From assembly GCA_002077045.2 (NCBI GenBank), contig KZ111150.1:752061-816060 (forward strand): a stretch of 64,000 bases of DNA, in the 5' to 3' direction. This document shows positions 52,853 through 62,841 of the stretch, in pieces. The position numbers and the translations under genes were made by a program. The stretch comes from Rachicladosporium sp. CCFEE 5018 (Eukaryota > Ascomycota > Dothideomycetes > Cladosporiales > Cladosporiaceae). The notes under the pieces were generated by a model. It did not search any database. It was not told the origin of the DNA and saw nothing but the letters and a program-made list of their open reading frames with translations. Position 1 is the stretch's first letter; every line of letters begins with the position of its first letter.

Positions 52853-54845
52853 GTGTCATAGTTCGTCAATGAGACTGTGTTGCTATCGCGTCTGTTGTAC
52901 AGCAGCAGCAGTAAGATCCATCCCTACGTGGCGAGCCACCCACCTCTGCACGTCGCATTTTTTGCTTCCACCAGCCAGCGCACAGGAAATCTACCAGTTT
53001 CGCATGATAGACCCTCTTATCGATGGCGGTATGGGATTAGATATGGAAGCAGGATAAGTCCTCACGGTTCTGCTACAGTAGATGCGTGATAGTGTGGCCT
53101 GAGGCGCAGGACCATGTGCACTGTGGGCACAATAGCAGCATGTCTGACCTATGTACACCATGTGGCGCTGCCGATCTTTAACATGCGATCTTAAGCAGGA
53201 ACAGAGAACGATCGAGCGAGACAAGTGTCACTCGGATGGAGCAAGAGATTTCAAGTAATCGAATGAGGGCTGTTATGACCTGACTAGCTTCCCACGCACT
53301 ATGAGACAAGAACAAGGAGATGACATATGTAGGCCGTAGATCGTAGAGCATTATAAAGACAGGCCCTGTCGGTCGCGTCAGTCTCTGGTTCTCCAATCAT
53401 ACTATCTACGACGGAGAGCGGGAACACTCACTGCATGTTCCTCGGAGTATTCGCTATACATCCGTCCTAAGGCCTCGTACACTTGATAGATTTGATTGTC
53501 GTGCCACCAAGTCCGCAGCACTTCGACGGTATGCATTGCTTGACATAAGGGTCGGAGCAACCGGTTTGCTCGTGTAGCCTTAGGACGTACGGAAACGAGC
53601 AGCCTTTTGCACTAAGTGTCGAAACGTCGTAGTAAGTTCCCGCTTGAGTCACTTCGACGGTGCGTGTGCCTCCGCAGGCTGTCTGTGAGAAAAGAGAGAC
53701 GTCTGCGGCAGCGAGGCCCAAGGTCGCTAGTATGATCATTGTTGCCTTCATGTTGAGGGAGGTCGGAGTTGATAGATCGTTGGTAGGTATTGTTGGAGGT
53801 GATTTGGTTGGCGAGCCTTGAAGGAATTTGGCTAGCTCGGCTAGTAACGATACAAGTCACACAGAAAGTTTCTCGTGACCGGTATTGTGAGCAGAAGTTG
53901 GGAGCGTTTAGAAAAGAAGTAGGAGAGGCGAATACGTGTAAGCTTAATGCCCATGTCTCGTAGCTATGCTAGGATGCGGTTGAATCAGCATTGCGGAGAG
54001 CTTGCGTGAGCTTGAGCTTCTGCACGTAGACCCCTCTCATACTATAGTCGGTCCCATAGTCCTTGTCAGTATCCGTGGGGTTAGTCGGAAGAAGGCCTGG
54101 TGCTAAGTCCTATCAGCCGCTTCGAGAGTACCGCTTCGAGGTGCAAAGTCTTCATCCAAATGCGTTGAAATGAAGTGAATAGGCTCGCCGGTGCTGCGGG
54201 AGCGCGCGGTTTACTTTGGGCTTCTATCTCCTCCTAGCTATGTCAGCAGAGGTGCTGTGTTGCCAACAGCACCCCTGCATGACGGAGCGTGTCGCTCTCG
54301 CATGGTTGTAAGAGTCGCTCTGACGCAGCCAGCCTGTCGCAAAGTCAGCAGTTTGAGGCGTGAACAGGTATTCTAGCAGGGGCCGCAGGATTCCGTGCGT
54401 AAAGTCGTGCGTCAAGGCCGTAAGATCGAGTTCTCTCTGTCCCTTGCAGGGGGAGGCCCCCTGCATCCCCCTCTCGCCTGCGGCTGGCCGTGTCGCCTGT
54501 AGCGGGCCAAACGAGCAAAGTCGATACCGAGAACGCCGAGAAATCGGTACGTAGGTACCTTAGTTTCGAAGCGACGCCGATGCGTGAAGTCGGAGCGTGG
54601 AGCAGATTCGTAGATTCGATGCGAAGAAGGTAGGAAGAGAAAGGATAAGAGACATGACGCTTCATATGAATGCTCGCAACGCGTGTCTGATAATAACAGC
54701 AACAGCGCGTTGAAGAAGCTCTTGATAGTACCTTACGTCTCGAATCCAGCCACGATCTCCACTCCGCCATGCCACCTTGAGCTTGACCATCCGTGGGCTA
54801 TCATCTACTGTGTAGGAGCCTGCTGTAGTTACCAAGCACCACACA
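52853..54845. other. Segment present only in unit B, carrying a small secreted protein gene
   Basis: About 2.0 kb stands where unit A has only about 96 unrelated bases (44032-44127). Besides the small protein gene at 53467-53751 it contains perfect hairpins at 54251-54273 (GGTGCTGT/ACAGCACC) and 54446-54464 (GCAGGGGG/CCCCCTGC). No transposase, terminal repeats or target duplication was seen, so insertion in B and deletion in A are both possible. Confidence 0.6.
53467..53751 (-). CDS. Small secreted cysteine-rich protein, effector-like
   Basis: This is a single-exon gene of 94 aa from the minus-strand ATG 53751. It has a clear signal peptide MKATMIILATLGLAAA, probably cleaved after A16. The mature part of about 78 residues has seven cysteines: C26, C51, C65, C73, C78, C79 and C91, with a CC doublet followed by GLGG. 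No homologous family was recognised. Size, secretion signal and Cys content fit the small secreted proteins of plant-associated and saprotrophic ascomycetes (candidate effectors or antimicrobial-type proteins). An odd number of Cys leaves one unpaired or permits a dimer. It lies only in unit B of the duplication. Confidence 0.7.
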   Translation of the reverse strand: MKATMIILATLGLAAADVSLFSQTACGGTRTVEVTQAGTYYDVSTLSAKGCSFPYVLRLHEQTGCSDPYVKQCIPSKCCGLGGTTIKSIKCTRP

Positions 54846-55134
54846 TGTAACTACACCACGATCTGTCTCCCCACACTGCGGAGCTCCCTCCACGAGTCAG
54901 CCGCCATGCGCTGCACCGTATCGGGTATGACGTCTCTAAGATGCCCACGTGAACAACGAAGTACTGAGCTCTGTAGTCAGACGACCACACAGCTTGGTGA
55001 TAGATCCCGTTCATATTCGCAGGCTCGATGAGTGCGCTACTGAGGAGCTAAGATCCCTACATTTTGTCACAACCTTTTGCCTTCACAGTCCGGCGAGCGA
55101 GTCCTGTCCTGTCTCAGTGACCTGTTCGCGAGCC

Positions 55135-57584
55135 ATGCGGTCCTGCAGCCCTGCAGTCCTGGCAGCGAGTCTGTCCAGTCTCGCGGCAGCTTCCAGCTTG
55201 ACGCCTCCGGTGCTGCCGTTGATTGTCCGCAATCCGTATCTGTCAACATGGCTGGCGAACGCGCGAGACGTGCCTTGGAGCAAGTGGCCAATGTTCTATA
55301 CAGGTCAGGAGATCGGTTTCTCGATTTTGGCATCTGTGACGAATTCGTCCACTGTCTATCCTCTGCTGGGCAGAGCGTATGACTCGCTGGATGAGAAGAG
55401 CGAGCACTACAACATTAGCCTGCCCACGTACTTGGGCGCACAATATGATGCATCCACCACGAACTTGAGCTACACGGTTCCCTCGCCCAATGGCTCTGGA
55501 GCACAGCCAGCAGAGCTGATCTTGAGCTTCCTGTCACCCATCACACCCACGTCGACCTTGAGGCAGGCTCTCCCAGCAGCGTATATCACAGTGTTTGTCA
55601 AGGGAGACTTTGATCTGTCCATCTACATTGACGTGAACGGACAGTGGGTCAGTGGCAATCGCGGCTCAGAAATCGTCTGGTCGCTGGACGAGACAGACTT
55701 CAAAGATGCTGGGAAGCTCAAGTCATGGCGCGTCAAAAGGCGGACAGAGCAGATCTTAACCGAGTATGAGGATAGAGCAGAATGGGGAACATTGCACTTC
55801 ACTGGACCCGAGGATGTTTCGCACGAGTCTGGCACTTCTGCGGATATCCGACACAAGTTTGCGAAGTATGGGAAGGTCAATAACACGAATGATGAGCAGT
55901 ACCGGGCTATCATGGACGAGGAGCCTGTGTTCGCGTTCAGCAAGGCTTTCAATCTGAGCCAGAACGCAAGTGCAAGTACGGAGAGCGTGCTCTTCACAAT
56001 CACACACATCCAGGACCCGGTCACGCAGTATGCCTCTGCGCGTGGTCTTACGCAAATGAAGCCTCTCTGGCAGAGCTACTTCTTCTCGGACTTGGCGCTG
56101 ATCACATACCACTACTTCGACTATAAGCATGCGGCGAAGCTGGCAGCCAAGTACAGCGCGCAGCTCGAGAAAGATGCGTATGCTAGCGGTAGCTCCAGCT
56201 ACGTCGACATCGTAGCTCTCAGCGCCCGGCAGGTCATGGGTGCCACTTCCTTCTCCGGCACGCCAGACAACCCGCTACTCTTCTTGAAGGAGATCAGCAG
56301 CAACGGTAATTCGCAGACTGTGGATGTCATCTTCCCTGCATTCCCGTTCTTCTTGTACACCAATCCGCGCTGGCTCGCGTATTTGCTTGAGCCGCTGCTT
56401 GAGCACATGCTGAGTGGGCAGTACCCAAATGACTATACGATGCACGATCTGGGATACCACTTTCCGAACCTTACAGGCCATGCTGACGGTAATGACGAGT
56501 ATATGCCAGTCGAAGAGTGTGGAGACATGCTGATCATGGGTCTGGCGCTGGTGAACAGCCTCTCGTACAGCGATGCCTCTTCAGCGCAAAGTCCTTGGTC
56601 CATCGAAGGCGACGTAAGTACGCGTGACTCTGATGATGTGTCAGCGTTTGCACTACCTGCCACCCTCGAGACTCGCAACGGCGTCCTCGGTCTCGACTCC
56701 GCCTGGGGTGGCAATGCCACAGTAGCCAGGAAACAAGCCCGACAATGGCTCTCCAAGTCCTACCGACTCTGGCACCAGTGGACCGGCTACCTCGTGGACT
56801 ACAGTCTCGAGCCTCGCAACCAGCTCTGCACAGACGATTTCGCGGGCTGGCTCGCGCTGCAGACAAATCTCGCACTCAAGGGTATCGTAGGTATCAAAGC
56901 CATGTCTGAGCTTGCAGAGGTCATGGGCGAGGAGAAGGAGGCGAAGTACTACCGCAATATTTCGGAGACTTACGTTGAGAGATGGGAGGAGCTGGGCATG
57001 AGTCGCGATAGTGGGAGGGCGAAGCTGGCGTATGATTGGTATGGCAGCTGGACTACGCTATACTCGCTTTACGCGGATGCGGTGTTGTGCTTCCATCCCA
57101 CTGTCACTGGTAATGATACCAGTGATGCGCTAATGAGTGCAAGTGGTGCGCAAACGCCTATACTCGGCCCAGAGTCGAAGAAGAAGGACTTCATTCCCCA
57201 CCACATCTACGACACGCAGTCATCGTGGTACCTGACTGCTATGCAGAAATATGGCGTAAGTCGCCAGCTTTCCCCCATCAAACCCCTCTCTTCCAAACAC
57301 TGACGTCCCCTCCCTTCCAGCTTCCCCTCGACTCCCGCCACCTCTACACCAAATCCGACTGGGCCTTCCAAGCAGCCGCCGTCGCCTCCCACGACACCCG
57401 CACGGCCATCTTGAACTCCGTCGCCAAGTGGCTGAACGAGACTAGCACAGACAGGCCCTTCAGTGACTTGTACAAGACCGAGGAGGATGGCGGGTTCCCT
57501 GGACCAGACTTCTTCGCACGACCGGTGGTAGGAAGTCATTTTGCTTTCTTGACGCTGGAGAGGGCTTGTAAGAACGAGAGCTGA
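55135..57584 (+). CDS. Secreted glutaminase A-type protein, unit B
   Basis: Two exons, 55135-57255 and 57321-57584, 794 aa, the same length as the unit A protein. An upstream in-frame extension to 54949 starts only at GTG and was rejected. It has the signal peptide MRSCSPAVLAASLSSLAAAS and the same domain layout as unit A, with scattered substitutions (for example MLASVTNTS to ILASVTNSS, and KYGQVNNT to KYGKVNNT). The intron is 65 nt with an in-frame stop, so splicing is required here; it ends at 57320 and restores LPLDSRHLYTKSDWAF. The expected activity is extracellular glutamine hydrolysis, by analogy with Aspergillus GtaA. Both copies are free of disabling changes, suggesting selection on both or a recent duplication. 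Confidence 0.9.
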
Positions 57585-57809
57585 GGGTGAAGGGGAGTGA
57601 GTGTGAGACGAAGAGATGGAGGCAGGAGAACGTGAGTATAGTGTACAGCGATGTCTATCTTACAGTGTAGTCTGGCAGACTGTGCAGCGCTTGCGGCTGC
57701 CATGCAGTGATGAATTGAACCCAAACGCCAAATGCCCCAACGAATCATCTCCTACCCAGACGCCAGTGTTCCATGCTTCTTTACTGCCGGTCCCGTCTCT
57801 CCAATACTA

Positions 57810-58017
57810 GGCGTTCGATCCGAAGAGAGCGCCATCGTATCCTCCCAGTCTAATTGCCCTCCTGCACTTCAGGCGCTCGATCTGTAGAGAGCGCCATCGA
57901 TACCCTTCTCTCCGATCATCTCACACCTCAAGCGCTCGATCCGTAAAGTACGCCACTTATATCCATCCTATCATCCAACAGTCCACTTCTTCAGGCCTTC
58001 GATCCGAAGAGTGCGCC
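57810..58017 (-). repeat. Array of four 24-nt hairpins overlapping the stop codon, unit B
   Basis: Copies at 57810-57833, 57872-57895, 57931-57954 and 57994-58017 match the unit A array in number and spacing. The copy at 57994 overlaps the end of the gene at 57991-60348. Confidence 0.7.
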
Positions 58018-60348
58018 ATCGTTCTTCTCCATATTCTCCTCTAGGCCTCTCAATCGCCTGTTCTCCTCCCTCTGCCTGACCTGGTGTCCCCCACGAGCCT
58101 TCCTCCTGACCTCCTTCTTCCCACTATCGCTCGACTCCGGCGTCTCATCAGCCTCATCGCCGTTGACAGTCGACACTGGCGTCTTATTGGGATCGGTCTT
58201 GGAGGCGCTCGACTGCGGCGTTCCGTTGAGGCCGTACTTGGTGCTGCTTGACTGCGGCTTCATACCAGGGCCATTGTTATTGCCGCTTGCGTGCGGCCTC
58301 GGAGTGGGCCTGCTGATGTTCGGTCGTGATGGTCCAGTGGGAGCATTCGAGGGCGGCTGGTTCGCGGAACGGCTGGTCTGCATGCCGCCGTGGAGAGGAG
58401 CTGCGGTGGATCGAGGCCTTTCTTGGGCGGCAGAAGGCGAGGTAGCAGCTGAATCGGTGCTTGATTGCTCCGCGGCAAGAGCAGCTTGGAGTGCCATTGG
58501 GACACCCCTCCCAAAAAGAGCCATGGTCTTGGGCACCGGCTGTGACTGCTCGGTGATCGAGGTCGAGGGCGCAGTCGTGCCAGAACTTGACGCAGCGGCA
58601 GAGATAGTATGCGGGAGCGGCCTGCTGAGCGGCAGACCGAAGGGGCCGTCGAATGTTGGGGGACAGATGGTGCCAGGACGCTTTGCCTTATCGGCGAAGT
58701 GCTGCCACTTATCCGTACCTAAGTCCCTAGCAGACGCACCAGAGTTAGAGCCCACGACGTTAGCAGCAGAAGTGGAAGCGCGAGGTGCCGCGGAGGTAGC
58801 CTCTGGGTCGAGATGCTGAGGCTCAGTGACCTTGGGCGTTGGAAGCTTCTGGGCAGACACCATGGGCGCCACAGGACTGGGCGCTACGATTGTTGGCATA
58901 GTCGCAGGAGCCTTCGTAGCACCGGAGGAGACGACGGAGTTCGATGCTGGGACGAAAGCTGGGCTTGAGTACTGCGGACGACTTCTGGGGTCCACAGCTT
59001 GCGGGTTCGGTGCAGTCAAGCTCTGCATAGTCGTGGTAGGCGTGCTCCCTACTGCCTGAGCGCCTGCGAGTGATGCACCCTTGCCTGGCACGGCAGCCGG
59101 AGGAGTCGATATGGCTGTAGTGCCCACGGCGGCAAGGCTGTTGAGACCAAGGAGCCCTCGGAGACGCCCGACCTCTTTCTCGAGGGTGCGGTTATTGTCG
59201 CTCTGCTCGTTCAGGTCTGATTGAGTAACCTCGAGTTTCGTGCTGTACTCGCGAGCAGTGTCTCTGACATCCTTGATCTCGAGGATGTAGCGATCGCATG
59301 CCTTGCTCAGGTCCTCTTCCTTCTTCGAAGCAGGTACCTTGCATTTGGCAAGCTGTCCAGTAAGCGCTATGAACTCGCGTTCAGCCTTGTATCTTGCTTG
59401 CTTTGCTATGTCCGTTGCCAGATTCGCAGCGGATATTTCCGAGTCCTTGACCGACAGCGAAGCCAGTGCTTCGTTCAGCCCGACCTGCAGATCGTATAGC
59501 TCCGATTCCGTGGCCGACGACGCAGTAAGTACTCCCCAGAGCCTGGATTGTATATCGCTGAGCTCCAAATCCCTGGTCGAGACTGTCGCGAGGGCGTCCT
59601 CGAGCTCCAACTTGAGACCAGCCATGGCGCTATCGTCGACCCTGTATGTACTCTGGACATGAAGCAATTGGCCGTGGGCAGGGCCGAGGCAGTTGCTCAT
59701 CGCGCGCATATCAGCCTCATGCCTCAGCGCTGCGGATGCTGCATCTTGTTCGACCATACCCAGCTTGCTTTCGGCGACAAGCAGCTTAGCCTCAAGCGTG
59801 CAGATCTTGAACAAATGCCTTGCATTGTCTTTACAAGCTGCATTCTTGAGGTCGATCATACCGTCAAAGCATATATCGAGGCTGTTGAACTTGTCGAAGT
59901 AGAAGTCAACGTCCCCAGACAAGGCCAGTCCGAACAAGGCGAGTACCAAACGCAAGAGTTGACGACATGCGCTCGAGATGTATGCGCACTTGTCAACGAC
60001 GAAATGCGCATACACCTTGAAGCTACCCGGGTCGTCGTTGATAATGGCATCAACGAACCACGAAGCGAGAGCAAAGCCAGCCAGAAGAGAGATACCGATG
60101 GCAGTCCAGTCTATCGGCCAAGTTGAGCCAATGTCAATAAGAGAACGGAGGGCAAAGGACAGGACGAAGTATGCCATCTTCATGGCGCAGAGATGACGTT
60201 GCACCGCTGACAATGCGGTGACGTGAAACGACATGGCAGCTAGAATGAGCATGCTAATTGCCATGCAAATAGCTGTCGACCATTGCATGTATGCAGGTAG
60301 CATGTACGATGCCAGCGGAGAAGTGAGAACGACAGACATGATGTCCAT
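57991..60348 (-). CDS. Membrane-anchored coiled-coil protein, unit B
   Basis: This is a single coding exon of 785 aa, the paralogue of 47265-49628 with the same four N-terminal hydrophobic segments, coiled coil, low-complexity linker and basic C-terminus. The first 385 residues differ at only about a dozen sites. From about residue 390 to 600 the two diverge strongly (for example QSDNNRTLEKEVGRLRG versus QVDENRDLTKEVARLRG, and a rewritten linker), then converge again in the C-terminal Ser/Thr-rich part. The 5' UTR intron (60418-60372) and TATATAG are conserved. The function is unknown; the intact frame despite linker divergence indicates a working gene or relaxed selection on the linker only. 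Confidence 0.8.
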   Translation of the reverse strand: MDIMSVVLTSPLASYMLPAYMQWSTAICMAISMLILAAMSFHVTALSAVQRHLCAMKMAYFVLSFALRSLIDIGSTWPIDWTAIGISLLAGFALASWFVDAIINDDPGSFKVYAHFVVDKCAYISSACRQLLRLVLALFGLALSGDVDFYFDKFNSLDICFDGMIDLKNAACKDNARHLFKICTLEAKLLVAESKLGMVEQDAASAALRHEADMRAMSNCLGPAHGQLLHVQSTYRVDDSAMAGLKLELEDALATVSTRDLELSDIQSRLWGVLTASSATESELYDLQVGLNEALASLSVKDSEISAANLATDIAKQARYKAEREFIALTGQLAKCKVPASKKEEDLSKACDRYILEIKDVRDTAREYSTKLEVTQSDLNEQSDNNRTLEKEVGRLRGLLGLNSLAAVGTTAISTPPAAVPGKGASLAGAQAVGSTPTTTMQSLTAPNPQAVDPRSRPQYSSPAFVPASNSVVSSGATKAPATMPTIVAPSPVAPMVSAQKLPTPKVTEPQHLDPEATSAAPRASTSAANVVGSNSGASARDLGTDKWQHFADKAKRPGTICPPTFDGPFGLPLSRPLPHTISAAASSSGTTAPSTSITEQSQPVPKTMALFGRGVPMALQAALAAEQSSTDSAATSPSAAQERPRSTAAPLHGGMQTSRSANQPPSNAPTGPSRPNISRPTPRPHASGNNNGPGMKPQSSSTKYGLNGTPQSSASKTDPNKTPVSTVNGDEADETPESSDSGKKEVRRKARGGHQVRQREENRRLRGLEENMEKNDGALFGSKA

Positions 60349-60708
60349 CGTATGACGAGGGCGGCTATATACTGGTCAGTGAGGTAGCTCGTCGACGGAG
60401 GGTGTTGCGGTTGCTTACGGAGAAGGTGTTGTAGGCAGAGGCGCTTTGTTCGTGTGCAATGCGGTCGGTACGTACTGCTTGCTCGATATCAATGGGACAA
60501 TGAGTGTGGCCTCAATGACCAAGAGTATGAAACTTGCTGTACTCGAGTAGAAGTGGATGGAAGTTCGAGGAAGCGTTCGAAGAGGTTTGCAGGTGGAGGA
60601 GTCGTCTCTGGCGGCTTGGCTGGCCCAGAAGTGAACTGTCGGTCACTCTTGCCTATGTTGACTGGCAGATGCTACATATACAACGAACCCAAAAGGCCGT
60701 GCACAGTT

Positions 60709-60808
60709 GCCGAGTTGGTCTAGTGGTATGATAACGCTCACATATGTGCTGGTTCTGGTGTGATTAACTATGATTGATGTTGCCTGTCGTTCGACAGTGC
60801 CCCTCGGA
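60709..60808 (+). other. tRNA-like sequence 1, unit B
   Basis: Same element as 49989-50088. Here the D-arm reads TGGTCTAGTGGTATGAT, closer to genuine tRNAs, and the right end has CGTTCGACAG. No complete cloverleaf could be folded by eye. Confidence 0.3.
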
Positions 60809-60939
60809 AAATTGAAAACTCCTAGCCGTTGGCCATGGTGAAGCGTAGGTCCTCAGTACGACTCTGAGACTTGGCGCTTACCTTTTCAAATCGTTCGTGG
60901 TCCTCAGTATGGTTCACTGCCATGTCAGCAACGCGCTTG

Positions 60940-61043
60940 GCCGACCCAATACGTCGCCATATCTGCGACCGCTGCTTGTGCATATATCGTCGGCGGCGCG
61001 ACCGAGCGGTCCGCAGATCTGAGTTCGATTCTAAGGGTCGGCG
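60940..61043 (+). other. tRNA-like cloverleaf 2, unit B
   Basis: Same element as 50220-50323. The acceptor pairing GCCGACC/GGTCGGC and the T-arm with TTCGATT loop are conserved; the few differences fall in loops or unpaired positions. Confidence 0.3.
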
Positions 61044-61513
61044 ATGATGCATTTCGCACCGCAGGGGAGGGTAGTGATCCTGACCGAGACTCCTACCGTA
61101 TGGCACATGTGCAGTGCACTTTGGCGAGCATTTAGTCCCGGCCGACGCAGCAGCCAATGCAATCATGCCACCAAAGTGTCGAACGCCATGAATGAGACAC
61201 TGAGATTTCATACTTGCTACCATTGTGTATAAGTGCAGTCCACACCTTTGCGTGACTCGGGCGGCTTAGGTCAAGAATATCGAGAGTCGTGCCTGCAGGT
61301 GGGACACAGCCAGTACTGCTATTACCACCCAGATCAGGTCCGGTAAGATTGAGACAGCTTATGTATGTAGCCTCACTCAGGCGTGGGCAGTACGACTCGT
61401 GGACTTTGTGACCTCCGGGATTTGTCGCTATAGGGGCGGTACTCGAAAGAGCACAACAGCGACACGGAGGGCTGAACTGGAGCAGTGTTGGATCATCGAT
61501 GTAGCAGTTTCTG

Positions 61514-62841
61514 CAGAATCAGAGTACCGAGTTGGGTCTGCGTGTAGATCGGACCTGTGTACCTGCGGTATGGACGACAGACAGAGGAGCATAAATGTAC
61601 ATTAGATGAAGTGAAGTCGGACGTCTTGGCACCATGGCGACCTCACACTTTCCACAGACGCGGATTCTCTCGAACTTGCATCTATCTGACCTTGTCGCCA
61701 TAATCATGGCATGTCCCAGTCCAACCATCCACTCTAGCCATTGTTCGTCAGATCTGGCGCAAGGCAGCAGCTTTGCATATTAAGGATCACGCGCCCTAAA
61801 CTGGGCTCCGCGCTTTTACCTGGACTTGCCTGGCTAGCTTTGCAGCGGCCCTTCTGTACTCTCTGAGACGTAAAGATAAGAGACTACGGGTGCAAGAAGC
61901 AGAGAACCTCGTGGTGGTTGCGTTAGCAGTATACCACAGCTGTAGTGAGCACATTGCGAGATGTAGAAGACGCACCGGAGAATAGCTCAGCTATCTGGAC
62001 CCACGAATTCCAGCTGTCAGACATGGTCCGTCAGCAGGTATCGCAGTACAGTCTGTACTCTGCCGCTTGCCGAGCGCAAGCTGAAGGCATTGCAGCTCGT
62101 TTATTCTTTGTCAGCTACACGGCCTCTGCTTTGTCCGTTTCCAGTCCACTATGGTCGCCGTGAATGTGCGAGATGAGCATCTCAAATCGGGTTGTTCTAA
62201 AGAGCCGCTGGCGCAGAGGACTGGCACAGTTTGTGCAGGAGGGTGATGATCGGCAATGCGCCCAGGCGAGGAATTGCAGCGTTGCGCGGCGGGTGCAAGA
62301 CCACCAGTAGGCACGTGAGCGACAGAGCCCACTCTGCGAGACACTTCTGCCACGTCAACATGAATACTTGTATTTGCTGGGCGGATGTGCAGAGTCGCGT
62401 TGTCGCGAGACGCGTTGCCCGTTGGGTAAACTTTACGGTCAAGTCGCTCCTTCCTCTCTTACACATTCACCAAACTGTGAACAAGCCAAGACCTCTACTT
62501 CACGTATTCACTAAACCAGGCACCAAAGTTCCCGTTTCCACTACTTATCAGCTTCTACCACTTTCCAGCTTCTACCGCTTTCCTCTTTCCAGCGCTGGCA
62601 CCTCCACCCACCACTACTGCTTACCCATTCTCCATTGCTTCTCCTGCCTCAAGCACCAGACATCCAGCGCTTGGTCTCTGCGACTACAATCGCAAGGTCA
62701 ACCTGCCTTGAGACAGCGGACGACCGCGCATCGACCGCGCGAGGCCATATAGTGCACATACACTCCCAGCCTGGTAAGATCTCCTCGTATCTTGTAGTAT
62801 ATACGCTGTCTAACAATGCTGCAGACGCCGCATCCGATAAG
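61514..62841. other. Unique flank right of unit B and 5' region of the next gene
   Basis: 1.3 kb without a recognised gene. 62500-62640 is pyrimidine-rich (repeated CTTCTACC, TTTCC), as is common just upstream of fungal genes, and probably holds the promoter and 5' UTR of the gene at 62842. Confidence 0.5.

Larger units (their letters stand above)
50894..61513. repeat. Tandem segmental duplication, unit B (10.6 kb)
   Basis: Same gene order and orientation as unit A. It starts at the gap with sequence equal to 42073 onward. It is longer because about 2 kb between permease and glutaminase (about 52853-54845) is present only here. Confidence 0.95.
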
